DNA of 64,000 nucleotides from JBPRGH01 sp051418055. GTDB taxonomy: Bacteria > Bacteroidota > Bacteroidia > Cytophagales > Cyclobacteriaceae. The position numbers and the translations under genes were made by a program. Below the pieces are notes generated by a model. That model did not search any database. It was not told the DNA's origin and was given only the letters and a program-made list of their open reading frames with translations. How positions within the stretch are numbered: position 1 is the stretch's first letter; each line of letters starts with the position of its first letter. Shown piece after piece: positions 36,901-46,336 of this stretch. The DNA lies in NCBI GenBank assembly GCA_051418055.1, contig JBPRGH010000085.1:186001-250000 (forward strand), written 5' to 3'.

Positions 36901-37578
36901 TTATGCCTTTCCTCTTACCTTCTTAACTAATGCTATGGCTTCTTTTACTTTTTGAGAGAGGGTAGAATAATTTTGTGATGCCAACAGTTCTTTTGTGATC
37001 AGCTGAGAACCCAAACCAACACAATGCACACCAGCCTTAAACCAGGCACTTAATTCCTCTTTATTTGGCTCGACACCTCCTGTGGGCATAATACTTGTCC
37101 AGGGGCATGGACCTTTTAGAGCAGAGACAAAATCAGGCCCTCCAGCCTGCATGGCCGGAAATATTTTTACAACTTCAGCTCCTAATTCTTCCGCTTTTGA
37201 AATTTCCGTAACTGTTCCGCATCCTGGTAGCCAGGCAATTTTTCTTCTGTTACAGATGATAGCCACATCCTCTTTAAGTACAGGTGAAACAATAAAATTT
37301 GCACCGCATTGAATAAAAAGCGCAGCGGTTGAACCATCTATAATGGATCCAGCGCCGATTATCATTTCAGGAAGCTCCTTTTCAGCATATTTTACCAGTT
37401 CAGTGAATATCTCATGAGCAAAATCGCCGCGATTAGTAAATTCAAAAACTCTGATCCCTCCGCTATAACAGGCTTTTAAAACTTGTTTGCAAACCTCAGG
37501 ATCAGCATGATAAAAAACCGGCACTATACCTGTTTCCTTCATTTTCAATACTACATCTATTCTGCTGAATTTTGCCAT
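36901..37578 (-). CDS. eda: 2-keto-3-deoxy-6-phosphogluconate aldolase
   Basis: A 225-residue class I aldolase that splits KDPG into pyruvate and glyceraldehyde 3-phosphate. The Schiff-base Lys138 lies in EVVKIFPA and the catalytic Glu46 in VFEFTNRG. GAGSI and MPTGGV, the phosphate-binding segment, are in place. It is the last step of the hexuronate pathway encoded here and lies 7 bases after kdgK. Cytoplasmic. A 4-hydroxy-2-oxoglutarate aldolase side activity is common in this family. Confidence 0.94.
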   Translation of the reverse strand: MAKFSRIDVVLKMKETGIVPVFYHADPEVCKQVLKACYSGGIRVFEFTNRGDFAHEIFTELVKYAEKELPEMIIGAGSIIDGSTAALFIQCGANFIVSPVLKEDVAIICNRRKIAWLPGCGTVTEISKAEELGAEVVKIFPAMQAGGPDFVSALKGPCPWTSIMPTGGVEPNKEELSAWFKAGVHCVGLGSQLITKELLASQNYSTLSQKVKEAIALVKKVRGKA

Positions 37579-37585
37579 AATATTT

Positions 37586-38596
37586 TTATCTGATTAACCT
37601 TCCGGAAATTTCCCCACTTAAGATATGCTCTACCTCATCGACAGTGGCCAAATTAGCATCACCTTCTATTGTATGTTTTAATACAGATGCTGCAACTGCG
37701 AAATTTAGCGCCTTTTGATCATCCATATTCATCAGTTGACCATAAATAAAACCGGCCATAAAAGCATCACCACCTCCAATGCGATCCACAATAGGATTTA
37801 TATCATATGTTGCTGTTTTTATTAATTTCTCACCATCATATAAAAGCCCCATCAGTTTGTTATGTGAAGCACTTACTGAGGTGCGATTTGTATTGATTAT
37901 CTTTTTTATACCTGAAAATCTCTCCATAATTTGCCTGGAGACAGAAATTTCAGGATCATAATCTCCTGAATTTGGTTTTATATTAAGAATATTGAAAGCA
38001 TCTTCATGCCCTGCTACAATAATATCACAGCTTTCTATCAGTTCGGGCATTACCTCCGAGGCTTTTTTACCATACTGCCAAAGGTTTCTCCTGTAATTAA
38101 TATCAGCAGAAATCATTAAGCCTTTAGCTCTGGCCACTTCTATTGCTTTTCTACAACAGTCAGCTGCCCCTAGTGAGATTGCAGGTGTTATGCCTGTCCA
38201 GTGAAACCAGTCAGCACCTTCAAAAATTCCTTCCCAGTCGAACATTTGGGGATCTAATGTGGCGAATGATGAATCAGCTCGGTCAAAGATAATCCTGCCA
38301 GGCCTCACGCTGCATCCCATTTCCAGAAAATAAAGGCCTATACGATCACCACCATAAAGTATATTATCAGTTGTCACACCGAATTTTCTCAAAAAAGCAG
38401 TAGCGGCCTTACCTAAATCATTATCAGGGAACCGGGTAACGTGAGCGGACTTCAAACCAAATTGAGCCAGAGAAACAGCAACATTAGCTTCGCCACCTCC
38501 ATAGGTAGCATTAAAAACTTCAGATTGAGTAAAACGTGCATGCCCAGGTGTGGAAAGGCGAAGCATGATCTCACCAAATGTTATGACCTTTTTCAT
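37586..38596 (-). CDS. kdgK: 2-keto-3-deoxygluconate kinase (PfkB family)
   Basis: A 336-residue sugar kinase that makes KDPG from 2-keto-3-deoxygluconate and ATP. The PfkB signatures are an N-terminal GEIMLRLS with YGGGEANVAVSLA, and the C-terminal GGGDAFMAGFIYG with the catalytic Asp. The gene starts on the last base of the uxaC stop and is followed directly by the KDPG aldolase gene, so substrate and product enzymes are coupled. Cytoplasmic. Other PfkB sugar kinases cannot be fully excluded, but the context is strong. Confidence 0.93.
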   Translation of the reverse strand: MKKVITFGEIMLRLSTPGHARFTQSEVFNATYGGGEANVAVSLAQFGLKSAHVTRFPDNDLGKAATAFLRKFGVTTDNILYGGDRIGLYFLEMGCSVRPGRIIFDRADSSFATLDPQMFDWEGIFEGADWFHWTGITPAISLGAADCCRKAIEVARAKGLMISADINYRRNLWQYGKKASEVMPELIESCDIIVAGHEDAFNILNIKPNSGDYDPEISVSRQIMERFSGIKKIINTNRTSVSASHNKLMGLLYDGEKLIKTATYDINPIVDRIGGGDAFMAGFIYGQLMNMDDQKALNFAVAASVLKHTIEGDANLATVDEVEHILSGEISGRLIR

Positions 38597-40035
38597 TAAA
38601 AGCGGAAATATTCTTTTGCATTATTATAGCTGATGTTTTCAACCATTTTGCCTATCCAGTCCATTTCGCTAGCTGGTAATTCCCCATTTTCTACATCATT
38701 TCCAATTAAGTTACATAATATTCTTCTGAAATATTCATGACGCGGGTAGGAGAGAAAGCTCCTGGAATCTGTCAGCATTCCGATAAAACGACTCAATAAT
38801 CCCATATTGGAAAGAGCATTCATTTGTTTTTCCATACCATCTTTTTGATCAAGGAACCACCAGGCCGACCCATACTGGATTTTACCCGGAGTTGAGCCAT
38901 CATTAAAGTTACCCACCATTGTGGCAAATATCTCATTATCAGCGGGATTTAAATTATAAAGAATAGTTTTAGCGAGCTGGTCGGAATTATCCAGTTTATC
39001 AAGAAATTTTGCCAGTGGGCGTGCCGTTTGAAAATCGCCAATTGAATCAAAACCTGTATCCGGACCTAGTTCTCGCATCATCCGGGAGTTATTATTACGT
39101 AATGCGCCTAAATGAAATTGTTGTGCCCAGCCCTTCTCATGATTCATTATTGCCAGATCAATTAAAACAGCAGATTTATATTTTAAAACCTCCTCTTTAT
39201 TAAGCGAATTTTTATTTAATGCTTTTTCAAAAATTAATTTTATTTCCGCCTCTGAATAATCTTCCGCATATATTACCTCAAGTCCGTTATCGGAAAGTCG
39301 GCAGCCATTTTCATGAAAGAAATCGTGCCGTTCTTTAACTGCAGTAATAAGATCAGTATAAGAAGTAATTGAAATGCCGGAAGCTTCTTCCAGTTTTTGT
39401 AAATACGGTAAGAAAATTGATTCCTCTTCAATACATAAAATATTATCAGGACGGAAAGTAGGAAGGACTTTTATTTCAAAACCCTCTTTTTTAAGCTTTA
39501 TATGATGCTTCAATGAATCTACTGGGTCATCAGTAGTGCATATGATCTCGACGTTCATCTGCCTGAGAATATTACGAACGCTAAATTCCTCAGTTTGAAG
39601 CATGGTCGAGCATAAGTCGTAAATTTCGCGGGCAGTTTTGCCATTCAAGATCTTTTCTATTCCAAAATAATTCTTAAGCTCCATATGGGTCCAGTGGTAG
39701 AGAGGGTTCCTCATAGTATTGGGAACTGTTTCTGCCCATTTTTGAAATTTCTCATAGTCACTGGCATCTCCAGTACAATATTTTTCAGAAACACCATTAG
39801 CACGCATTGCTCTCCACTTGTAATGATCGCCATTCAACCAGATCTGGGTTAGGTTTTTAAAGTTCTTATCCGCGGCTATATCCTTTGTTGGAAGGTGACA
39901 GTGATAATCAATAACAGGCATTTTTGAAGCATGCTCATGATACAGAAATTTTGCTGTTTCTGTTTTTAGTAGAAAATCTTCATTAAGAAAAGTTTTTACT
40001 TTCTGTATAGTTTTTGAATGACTGATTTCTTTCAT
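38596..40035 (-). CDS. uxaC: Glucuronate isomerase
   Basis: A metal-dependent isomerase (about 479 residues from this start) that turns D-glucuronate into D-fructuronate. The amidohydrolase-like metal site shows as DYHCHLPT (His45 and His47). Other family landmarks are WLNGDHYKWRAMRANGV, TTDDPVDSL, LGALRNNN and SFLSYPRHEYFRRI. The open frame extends to an ATG at 40086, but ATG 40035 matches the usual N-terminus of the family, so I use it. It is the first gene of the operon uxaC-kdgK-eda-dctPQM and faces the xylB operon across a gap with a LacI-type operator. Confidence 0.95.
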   Translation of the reverse strand: MKEISHSKTIQKVKTFLNEDFLLKTETAKFLYHEHASKMPVIDYHCHLPTKDIAADKNFKNLTQIWLNGDHYKWRAMRANGVSEKYCTGDASDYEKFQKWAETVPNTMRNPLYHWTHMELKNYFGIEKILNGKTAREIYDLCSTMLQTEEFSVRNILRQMNVEIICTTDDPVDSLKHHIKLKKEGFEIKVLPTFRPDNILCIEEESIFLPYLQKLEEASGISITSYTDLITAVKERHDFFHENGCRLSDNGLEVIYAEDYSEAEIKLIFEKALNKNSLNKEEVLKYKSAVLIDLAIMNHEKGWAQQFHLGALRNNNSRMMRELGPDTGFDSIGDFQTARPLAKFLDKLDNSDQLAKTILYNLNPADNEIFATMVGNFNDGSTPGKIQYGSAWWFLDQKDGMEKQMNALSNMGLLSRFIGMLTDSRSFLSYPRHEYFRRILCNLIGNDVENGELPASEMDWIGKMVENISYNNAKEYFRF

Positions 40036-40479
40036 TATGTTGAATTGGTTTTCCCAAAGCAGATTCATCGACCTCAGAATATCCATTTCCTAAAGTTAAA
40101 AAATGTATGCAATTTGTTCTCATTGTATAAGCCCGGATAACCATATAAAATAATGGTGTAATGTAACTTTCTAGCGGGTTATTTGTGCATTATTCATCTT
40201 CTCTTTAAGAGGGGTAAGTGAAAATACTCAGATTACTAATATTCGTTTATGAAGAGGTAGCTAGTAATCAGCCTGTTAATGATGATATATTTTACATTAG
40301 TTACTACAGGCCTTTTCACTATTTAATTCTGCTAATAAATTTTTCCTTAGACGATTATTTTAAAAAAATTTTAATTCTTCAAATATCATAAGTATTATTG
40401 GTGAGTGAAACCGATTGCATAAATTATTTCAATAGGTTTGATTCTTTTATAACAGATATAACAATAATATTTTATTTAT
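40036..40479. other. Divergent intergenic region between uxaC and xylB
   Basis: 444 bases, AT-rich, without a plausible gene. It must hold the promoters for both sugar-catabolism operons. One LacI-type palindrome is visible at 40406; no other clear structure was found. Confidence 0.75.
40406..40419. promoter_or_regulatory. LacI-type operator upstream of xylB
   Basis: TGAAACCGATTGCA; its reverse complement differs from the lacI/GH3 palindrome at only one of 14 positions. It lies 60 bases before the xylB ATG and about 370 before uxaC, so it most directly concerns the xylose operon. Confidence 0.65.
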
Positions 40480-41964
40480 ATGCTTTTATTAGGACTGGAT
40501 ATAGGCACTTCATCAATTAAAGCTTCTGTAGTGGATACTGAAAAGCTTAAAGTGCTGGATTCAGCTCAATATCCCGAAGAGGAGTCACTTATTAATAGCC
40601 CTCAACCCGGCTGGGCAGAACAGTCACCTCAAATGTGGTGGGAAAATGTGCAGCAGGCAATTTCCAGGCTGGGGAAAAACAAGCAGTTTAATAAATCAGA
40701 CATACAGGCAGTTGGCATCTCCTACCAAATGCATGGGCTGGTGGTAGTTGATAAACAACAACATGTATTAAGGGATTCGATTATCTGGTGTGACAGTAGG
40801 GCAGTAGACATTGGCAATAAGGCATTTGATGCGATTGGCCATCAGAAAAGCCTTGAGCATCTTCTGAATTCTCCTGGAAATTTCACGGCCGCCAAACTGG
40901 CTTGGGTAAAAGAAAACCAACCCGAGCTGTATCAAAAAATTGATAAGGTGATGCTTCCAGGAGATTATATATCAATGAAGCTGACGGGGGAGATCACCAC
41001 TTCCATATCTGCATTATCCGAAGGTGTTTTCTGGGATTTTAAGCAACAACAACTTTCTGAAGATGTTTTTAAGTATTTTAATTTTGATCAACATTTAATT
41101 CCGGTGATTAAGCCTGTTTTTGCCACACATGGTAACATTACAAGGGAGGTAGCTGAACTTCTTGGTTTAAAGGCAGGCATTCCTGTAACCTATAAATCTG
41201 GTGATCAGCCAAATAATGCACTTTCTCTTAATGTTTTAGAGCCCGGAGAAGTTGCCGCTACGGCAGGTACTTCCGGTGTAATATATGGAGTAAGCGACAA
41301 ATTAGTTTATGATAAAGAGTCACGGGTAAATACGTTTGCTCATGTTAATCATTCTAATGATCAAAAGCGTTTAGGGATTTTGCTGTGTATCAACGGCACA
41401 GGAATCCTTAATCGATGGGCAAAAAGTATCTTCAGCCCGAATATAAGCTATTCTGAAATAAATCAACAGGCCGAGAAGGTTGCCATTGGAAGTGAGGGGA
41501 TCCGTATTTTACCTTTTGGAAACGGAGCGGAAAGGATGCTGAACAATAAGAATATTGGTGCACATTTTCACAATATGGACTTCAACCGGCATCATCAGCA
41601 ACATATTTTTCGTGCTGTTCAGGAGGGTATTGCATTTGCATTCCGCTATGGTTTGGACATTATGCGGGAAAATAATATGGAGCCTAATATTATCCGGGCT
41701 GGAAAGGCGAATATGTTTTTAAGTTCGGTTTTTACAGAATCATTTGTAAATGCGACCAAGGTACCGGTAGAGCTTTATGAAAATGATGGGAGTGTGGGTG
41801 CTGCAATTGGCTCCGGCATAGGTGCTGGAATATTTAAATCTTCGGATCAGGCCTTTCAGGAATTTAATCCTGTACGAGTAGTTGAACCAAAGAATATTGA
41901 GCAATATGAAGATATATATCAGGATTGGAAGCAACTTCTGGAAAAGAAATTAAATAATAATTAA
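40480..41964 (+). CDS. xylB: Xylulokinase (FGGY family)
   Basis: A 494-residue kinase that phosphorylates D-xylulose to xylulose 5-phosphate for the pentose phosphate pathway. It starts with the ATP-site LGLDIGTSSIKAS, has ISYQMHGLVVVD and the catalytic-loop Asp in KSGDQPNNALSL, followed by ATAGTSGVI. Cytoplasmic. It is the first gene of xylB-xylA-transporter-uxuA, 11 bases before xylA, with a LacI-type palindrome just upstream. Confidence 0.95.
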   Translation: MLLLGLDIGTSSIKASVVDTEKLKVLDSAQYPEEESLINSPQPGWAEQSPQMWWENVQQAISRLGKNKQFNKSDIQAVGISYQMHGLVVVDKQQHVLRDSIIWCDSRAVDIGNKAFDAIGHQKSLEHLLNSPGNFTAAKLAWVKENQPELYQKIDKVMLPGDYISMKLTGEITTSISALSEGVFWDFKQQQLSEDVFKYFNFDQHLIPVIKPVFATHGNITREVAELLGLKAGIPVTYKSGDQPNNALSLNVLEPGEVAATAGTSGVIYGVSDKLVYDKESRVNTFAHVNHSNDQKRLGILLCINGTGILNRWAKSIFSPNISYSEINQQAEKVAIGSEGIRILPFGNGAERMLNNKNIGAHFHNMDFNRHHQQHIFRAVQEGIAFAFRYGLDIMRENNMEPNIIRAGKANMFLSSVFTESFVNATKVPVELYENDGSVGAAIGSGIGAGIFKSSDQAFQEFNPVRVVEPKNIEQYEDIYQDWKQLLEKKLNNN

Positions 41965-41975
41965 AATTTATAAAA

Positions 41976-43307
41976 ATGTTAAATCTTACATTAGGGGACA
42001 AAGAGTATTTTAAAGGTATAGATCAGATCAAGTATGAAGGTCCTGAATCTGATAACCCTCTGGCATATCGCTGGTATGATGAAAACAAAGTGATAGGTAA
42101 TAAATCTTTAAAAGATCATTTACGCTTTGCTGTGGCATACTGGCATTCCTTTACAGGCAGTGGAGCAGATCCGTTTGGTGAGCCGACACATAGGTTCCCC
42201 TGGGATCAATCAAAAGATCCAATTGATAGAGCTAAAGCAAAAATGGATGCGGCTTTTGAATTTATTACTAAAGTAAACCTGCCTTTTTATTGTTTTCATG
42301 ATGTAGATGTGGTGGATTATACCAATGATGTAAAGGAAAATGACCGGCGGCTCCAAATAATGGTCGATTACGCCAAACAAAAGCAGCAGGAAAGTGGAGT
42401 GAAGCTTTTATGGGGTACAGCAAATTTATTCTCTCATATAAAGTATATGAATGGGGCAGCCACAAATCCTGATTTTCATGTACTGACTCATGCAGCAGCA
42501 CAGGTAAAAGCCGCTTTGGATGCGACAATTGCATTAGGTGGTGAAAATTATGTTTTCTGGGGTGGACGTGAAGGGTATATGTCATTGCTGAATACTGATA
42601 TGAAACGTGAGCAGGAGCATTTGGCGAAATTTTTACATGCAGCTAAAGATTATGCGCGTAAAAATGGTTTTAAGGGTAATTTCTTTATTGAGCCTAAGCC
42701 AATGGAACCTACTAAACACCAGTACGATTACGATTCTGCAACTGTTATAGGTTTCCTTCGCCAATACGACCTGATGGATGATTTTAAATTAAATATAGAA
42801 GTAAACCATGCTACACTGGCAGGGCATACTTTTCAGCATGAACTTCAGGTAGCTGCGGATGCAGGTGTGCTGGGATCAATAGACGCAAACCGTGGAGATT
42901 ATCAGAATGGCTGGGATACCGATCAGTTTCCAAATAATTTATATGAAACTACCGAAGCGATGCTGGTGCTGCTGCAATCAGGAGGATTACAGGGAGGTGG
43001 AATTAATTTTGATGCTAAGATACGCAGGAATTCAACTGATCCTAAAGATCTTTTCTATGCCCATGTTGGGGGAGCAGATATTATAGCCAGAGCATTAATT
43101 GCTGCGGATGAGATCCTGAAAAACTCTGAATATAAAAAAATAAGACAGGAGCGGTATGCTTCCTACGATTCAGGAAAAGGAAAGGAATTTGAAGAGGGTA
43201 AACTGACACTGGAAGATTTAAGAAATTACGCCGTGGAAAAGGGCGAGCCTAAGATCATAAGTGGCAGACAGGAATATTTAGAAAACCTGATCAACAGATA
43301 TATTTAA
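41976..43307 (+). CDS. xylA: Xylose isomerase
   Basis: A 443-residue class II isomerase that converts D-xylose to D-xylulose. The family features are the catalytic-His region FYCFHDVDVVD, VFWGGREGYMSLLNTD, the metal-ligand Glu in FFIEPKPMEPTKHQYDYD, INVEVNHATLAGHTF-type spacing (here NIEVNHATLAGHTFQHE) and GSIDANRGD. It works directly before XylB, its upstream neighbour. Cytoplasmic. Length and motifs agree with active enzymes. Confidence 0.97.
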   Translation: MLNLTLGDKEYFKGIDQIKYEGPESDNPLAYRWYDENKVIGNKSLKDHLRFAVAYWHSFTGSGADPFGEPTHRFPWDQSKDPIDRAKAKMDAAFEFITKVNLPFYCFHDVDVVDYTNDVKENDRRLQIMVDYAKQKQQESGVKLLWGTANLFSHIKYMNGAATNPDFHVLTHAAAQVKAALDATIALGGENYVFWGGREGYMSLLNTDMKREQEHLAKFLHAAKDYARKNGFKGNFFIEPKPMEPTKHQYDYDSATVIGFLRQYDLMDDFKLNIEVNHATLAGHTFQHELQVAADAGVLGSIDANRGDYQNGWDTDQFPNNLYETTEAMLVLLQSGGLQGGGINFDAKIRRNSTDPKDLFYAHVGGADIIARALIAADEILKNSEYKKIRQERYASYDSGKGKEFEEGKLTLEDLRNYAVEKGEPKIISGRQEYLENLINRYI

Positions 43308-43326
43308 CATTAGAAAAACAATTGTT

Positions 43327-44778
43327 ATGGATACTTTATATGCAAAAGATCAGAATCTTTCCTTCGTTGTCACCATTACATTGGTCGCAACTCTTGGGGG
43401 CCTACTATTTGGGTATGATACTGCGGTAATTTCAGGAGCTGAGAAATCCGTTCAGGCTTATTTAATTGATGGATTAGGTTTAAGTACCTGGATCCATGGT
43501 GCAACTATCTCCAGTGCATTAATAGGCTGTATTATTGGAGGCTTACTATCCGGAATTTTATCCTCAAGTATTGGAAGGAAAAACACACTGATTTTTGCAG
43601 CCGGGTTATTTTTCATTTCTGCAATTGGATCAGCCTACCCGGAGACACTATTCTTTACAGAAGGGGAGCCCACAATTGGTTTATTGTTTGCTTTTAATTT
43701 TTACCGGATAATTGGAGGTATTGGAGTGGGATTAGCCTCAGCCGTTTCACCAATGTATATCGGAGAAATAGCTCCCGCAAATCTTCGTGGGCGCCTTGTT
43801 TCACTCAACCAATTTGCAATTATATTTGGTATGCTTGTGGTTTATTTTGTGAACTGGGGAATAGCAAGTGGCGAAAGTATTGAATGGATCAATGAGTATG
43901 GCTGGCGTAGGATGTTCCTTTCGGAGGCTATCCCAGCAGGATTGTTTGGGGTCCTGTTGTTCTTCGTTCCTGAAACCCCAAGGTATCTTGCTTTAAAAGA
44001 CAAAGATGAGGATGCATTAAAAATTTTAACCAGGATCAACGGACCTGAGCGTGCTGCTAAAATATTGACAGATATAAAAAAATCAGTAAAGCAGCATTCG
44101 GGTAAGTTATTCGCCTATGGAAAAAAAGTTTTAATAATAGGTATCCTGCTTTCGGTATTCCAGCAATTTGTAGGGATCAATGTAGCACTTTATTATGCCC
44201 CACGGATTTTTGAAAGTATGGGAGCGGCAAAAGATGCTTCTTTATTACAGACAGTGGTAATGGGTATTGTGAATGTCATATTCACAGTATTAGCCATTCT
44301 AACAGTAGATAAGTGGGGAAGAAAGCCTTTACTGATGGTCGGCTCTATAGGTATGGCCGTGGGGATGTTTGCAATAGCTGCACTTTCATTTTTCGAGATC
44401 ATTGGAATAGGTACATTGATCTTTATCATTGTCTATACGGCTTCCTTTATGATGTCATGGGGACCGATTGTCTGGGTTTTAATATCTGAAATTTTTCCTA
44501 ATAACATCCGTGGCCGTGCTGTCGCCATTGCAGTGGCAGCACAATGGGCCTCCAATTATTTTATATCATCCACATATCCGGCAATGATGGAATTCAGTGG
44601 AGCATTTACTTATAGTTTTTATGGTATAATGAGTGTACTATCATTCCTTTTTGTATGGAAAATGGTACCTGAAACTAAAAATAAAACGTTGGAAGAAATG
44701 GAAGAGCTTTGGGAGAATAAATTACCTGAAGAAGTATTAGATGCTGGTGTAAAATCAAAGACAACAGTTAAGATCTAA
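43327..44778 (+). CDS. xylE: Sugar porter of the major facilitator superfamily, D-xylose/H+ symporter type
   Basis: A 483-residue inner-membrane transporter with twelve predicted helices. The sugar-porter marks are GGLLFGYDTAVISGAE in helix 1, SSIGRKNTL, GEIAPANLRGRLVSLNQ, VPETPRYL before the central loop, QQFVGIN in helix 7 and PETKNKTLEEME at the end. Its place between xylA and uxuA makes xylose the likely substrate, though related proteins carry glucose or arabinose. It would import xylose released in the periplasm by GH3 and GH43. Confidence 0.9.
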   Translation: MDTLYAKDQNLSFVVTITLVATLGGLLFGYDTAVISGAEKSVQAYLIDGLGLSTWIHGATISSALIGCIIGGLLSGILSSSIGRKNTLIFAAGLFFISAIGSAYPETLFFTEGEPTIGLLFAFNFYRIIGGIGVGLASAVSPMYIGEIAPANLRGRLVSLNQFAIIFGMLVVYFVNWGIASGESIEWINEYGWRRMFLSEAIPAGLFGVLLFFVPETPRYLALKDKDEDALKILTRINGPERAAKILTDIKKSVKQHSGKLFAYGKKVLIIGILLSVFQQFVGINVALYYAPRIFESMGAAKDASLLQTVVMGIVNVIFTVLAILTVDKWGRKPLLMVGSIGMAVGMFAIAALSFFEIIGIGTLIFIIVYTASFMMSWGPIVWVLISEIFPNNIRGRAVAIAVAAQWASNYFISSTYPAMMEFSGAFTYSFYGIMSVLSFLFVWKMVPETKNKTLEEMEELWENKLPEEVLDAGVKSKTTVKI

Positions 44779-44792
44779 GGATTAAGAAATAA

Positions 44793-45983
44793 ATGGGATT
44801 AGAACAAACCTGGAGATGGTATGGTCCACATGATCCGGTAACTCTTTGGGATGCAAGGCAGGCAGGTGCTACGGGCATTGTCACAGCCTTGCATCATATT
44901 CCTACAGGAGAAGTTTGGAAGAAAGAGGAGATCCTGAAAAGAAAACAGGAAATCGAAAGCGTTGGCCTGACCTGGTCAGTGGCCGAAAGTATTAACGTTC
45001 ACGAGGATATTAAAACCAGAAGTGGCAGTTATAAGCAGTTCCTGGAGAACTATCGTCAAAGCCTGTTAAACCTCGGAGCCTGCGGTATAAATACTGTATG
45101 CTATAATTTTATGCCTGTGCTGGATGCCACACGTACTGATTTTGAATTCCTGTTACCAAATGGCGCTACAGCTCTTAGGTTTGATTCCATTGCTTTTGCA
45201 GCATTTGAATTATTTATCCTTAAAAGAAAAGAGGCCGAAAATAGTTATAATAGTTCGCTTCAGGAGGAGGCTCATAAGTATTTCAATAAACTTTCCCCGG
45301 CTGAAAAAGAGAAGCTTACTTCTACTATTGTCGCAGGATTTCCAAATGTTGGCACTGATTATACCCTGGATCAATTTCAGCAGGCGCTGGATAAGTATAA
45401 GGAAATAAATGTTGATACACTAAAACAGAACCTGGCATATTTTCTCCGGGAAATAATACCAGCTGCGGAGGAGGCAGGTGTTTATATGACCATCCATCCT
45501 GATGATCCACCTTTTTCGATCATGGGCCTGCCAAGAATAGTATCCACCGAAGCAGATATTCAATATATTTACGAGAGCGTTAATAGCGCCCATAATGGAC
45601 TTTGTTTTTGTACGGGATCTTTTGGTGCAAGAAGAGATAACGATTTATCAGGAATGGTAAAAAGGCTGGGCATAAGAATAAACTTTATACATTTACGCAG
45701 TACGATCAGTGAAAATAATGGCAGTTTTTATGAATCTGATCATTTAGCCGGTGATGTAGACATGTTTGCTGTGATGAAAGCATTATTAGAGGAACAAAAT
45801 CAAAGAAAGCAGTCTGGTATTCCAAATAACCACATGCCCATGAGATCTGATCATGGACACCAGATGCTCGATGATCTTACCAAGAAAACATTGCCGGGTT
45901 ATTCCGCAATAGGAAGATTAAAGGGGTTAGCTGAATTAAGAGGGCTAGAGCTGGGAATATCAAAAGGCTATTTAGAACGCTAA
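44793..45983 (+). CDS. uxuA: Mannonate dehydratase
   Basis: A 396-residue enzyme that dehydrates D-mannonate to 2-keto-3-deoxygluconate. Family motifs: QTWRWYGPHDPVTLWDARQAGATGIVTALHH (seen in parts at residues 5-36), YNFMPVLDATRTD, the metal-site IHPDDPPF, CFCTGSFGARRDND and MRSDHGHQM. It joins the uronate branch (uxaC, candidate SDR reductase) to KdgK. It is encoded with the xylose genes rather than in the uxaC operon, so the two sugar branches are likely co-expressed. Cytoplasmic. Confidence 0.96.
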   Translation: MGLEQTWRWYGPHDPVTLWDARQAGATGIVTALHHIPTGEVWKKEEILKRKQEIESVGLTWSVAESINVHEDIKTRSGSYKQFLENYRQSLLNLGACGINTVCYNFMPVLDATRTDFEFLLPNGATALRFDSIAFAAFELFILKRKEAENSYNSSLQEEAHKYFNKLSPAEKEKLTSTIVAGFPNVGTDYTLDQFQQALDKYKEINVDTLKQNLAYFLREIIPAAEEAGVYMTIHPDDPPFSIMGLPRIVSTEADIQYIYESVNSAHNGLCFCTGSFGARRDNDLSGMVKRLGIRINFIHLRSTISENNGSFYESDHLAGDVDMFAVMKALLEEQNQRKQSGIPNNHMPMRSDHGHQMLDDLTKKTLPGYSAIGRLKGLAELRGLELGISKGYLER

Positions 45984-46336
45984 TTTTCATCAACAAATTA
46001 ATTACATTTCTTAGTTTCAAATTAAATAACTATTCTTTATTTATCATCAAAAATAGATTTTCATATTTTTGATATCATGGTACATATTGATTCTTACATT
46101 CTGACCATTTAAATTGCTTAATTAAATGGTGAATGGGAACTTTTTTACATCTAATTGATTCTAGGCATAGTTTTTGATTGTTTTAGGAAATATAGGCATG
46201 TAAATCAGGTACTTATCTCTCATTAATCAAATTAAAAAAAATAAGAGAATCAAGGTAAAACCGGTGAATGCAAAGGAAAACCGCCGGTTAGTAGCAAATA
46301 AAAATTAATAAATCGCACATTAAAACACCTAAACCG
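45984..46336. other. Intergenic region after uxuA
   Basis: 353 AT-rich bases with no gene-like frame. A weak inverted repeat (AACCGG near 46259, CCGGTT near 46284) and two TAGGCAT words near 46164 and 46192 were noted; neither is strong enough to name. Confidence 0.6.

Noticed and set aside
46255..46295. Inverted repeat AACCGG...CCGGTT
   Set aside because: Only 6 bp with a long loop and no T-run; expected by chance.
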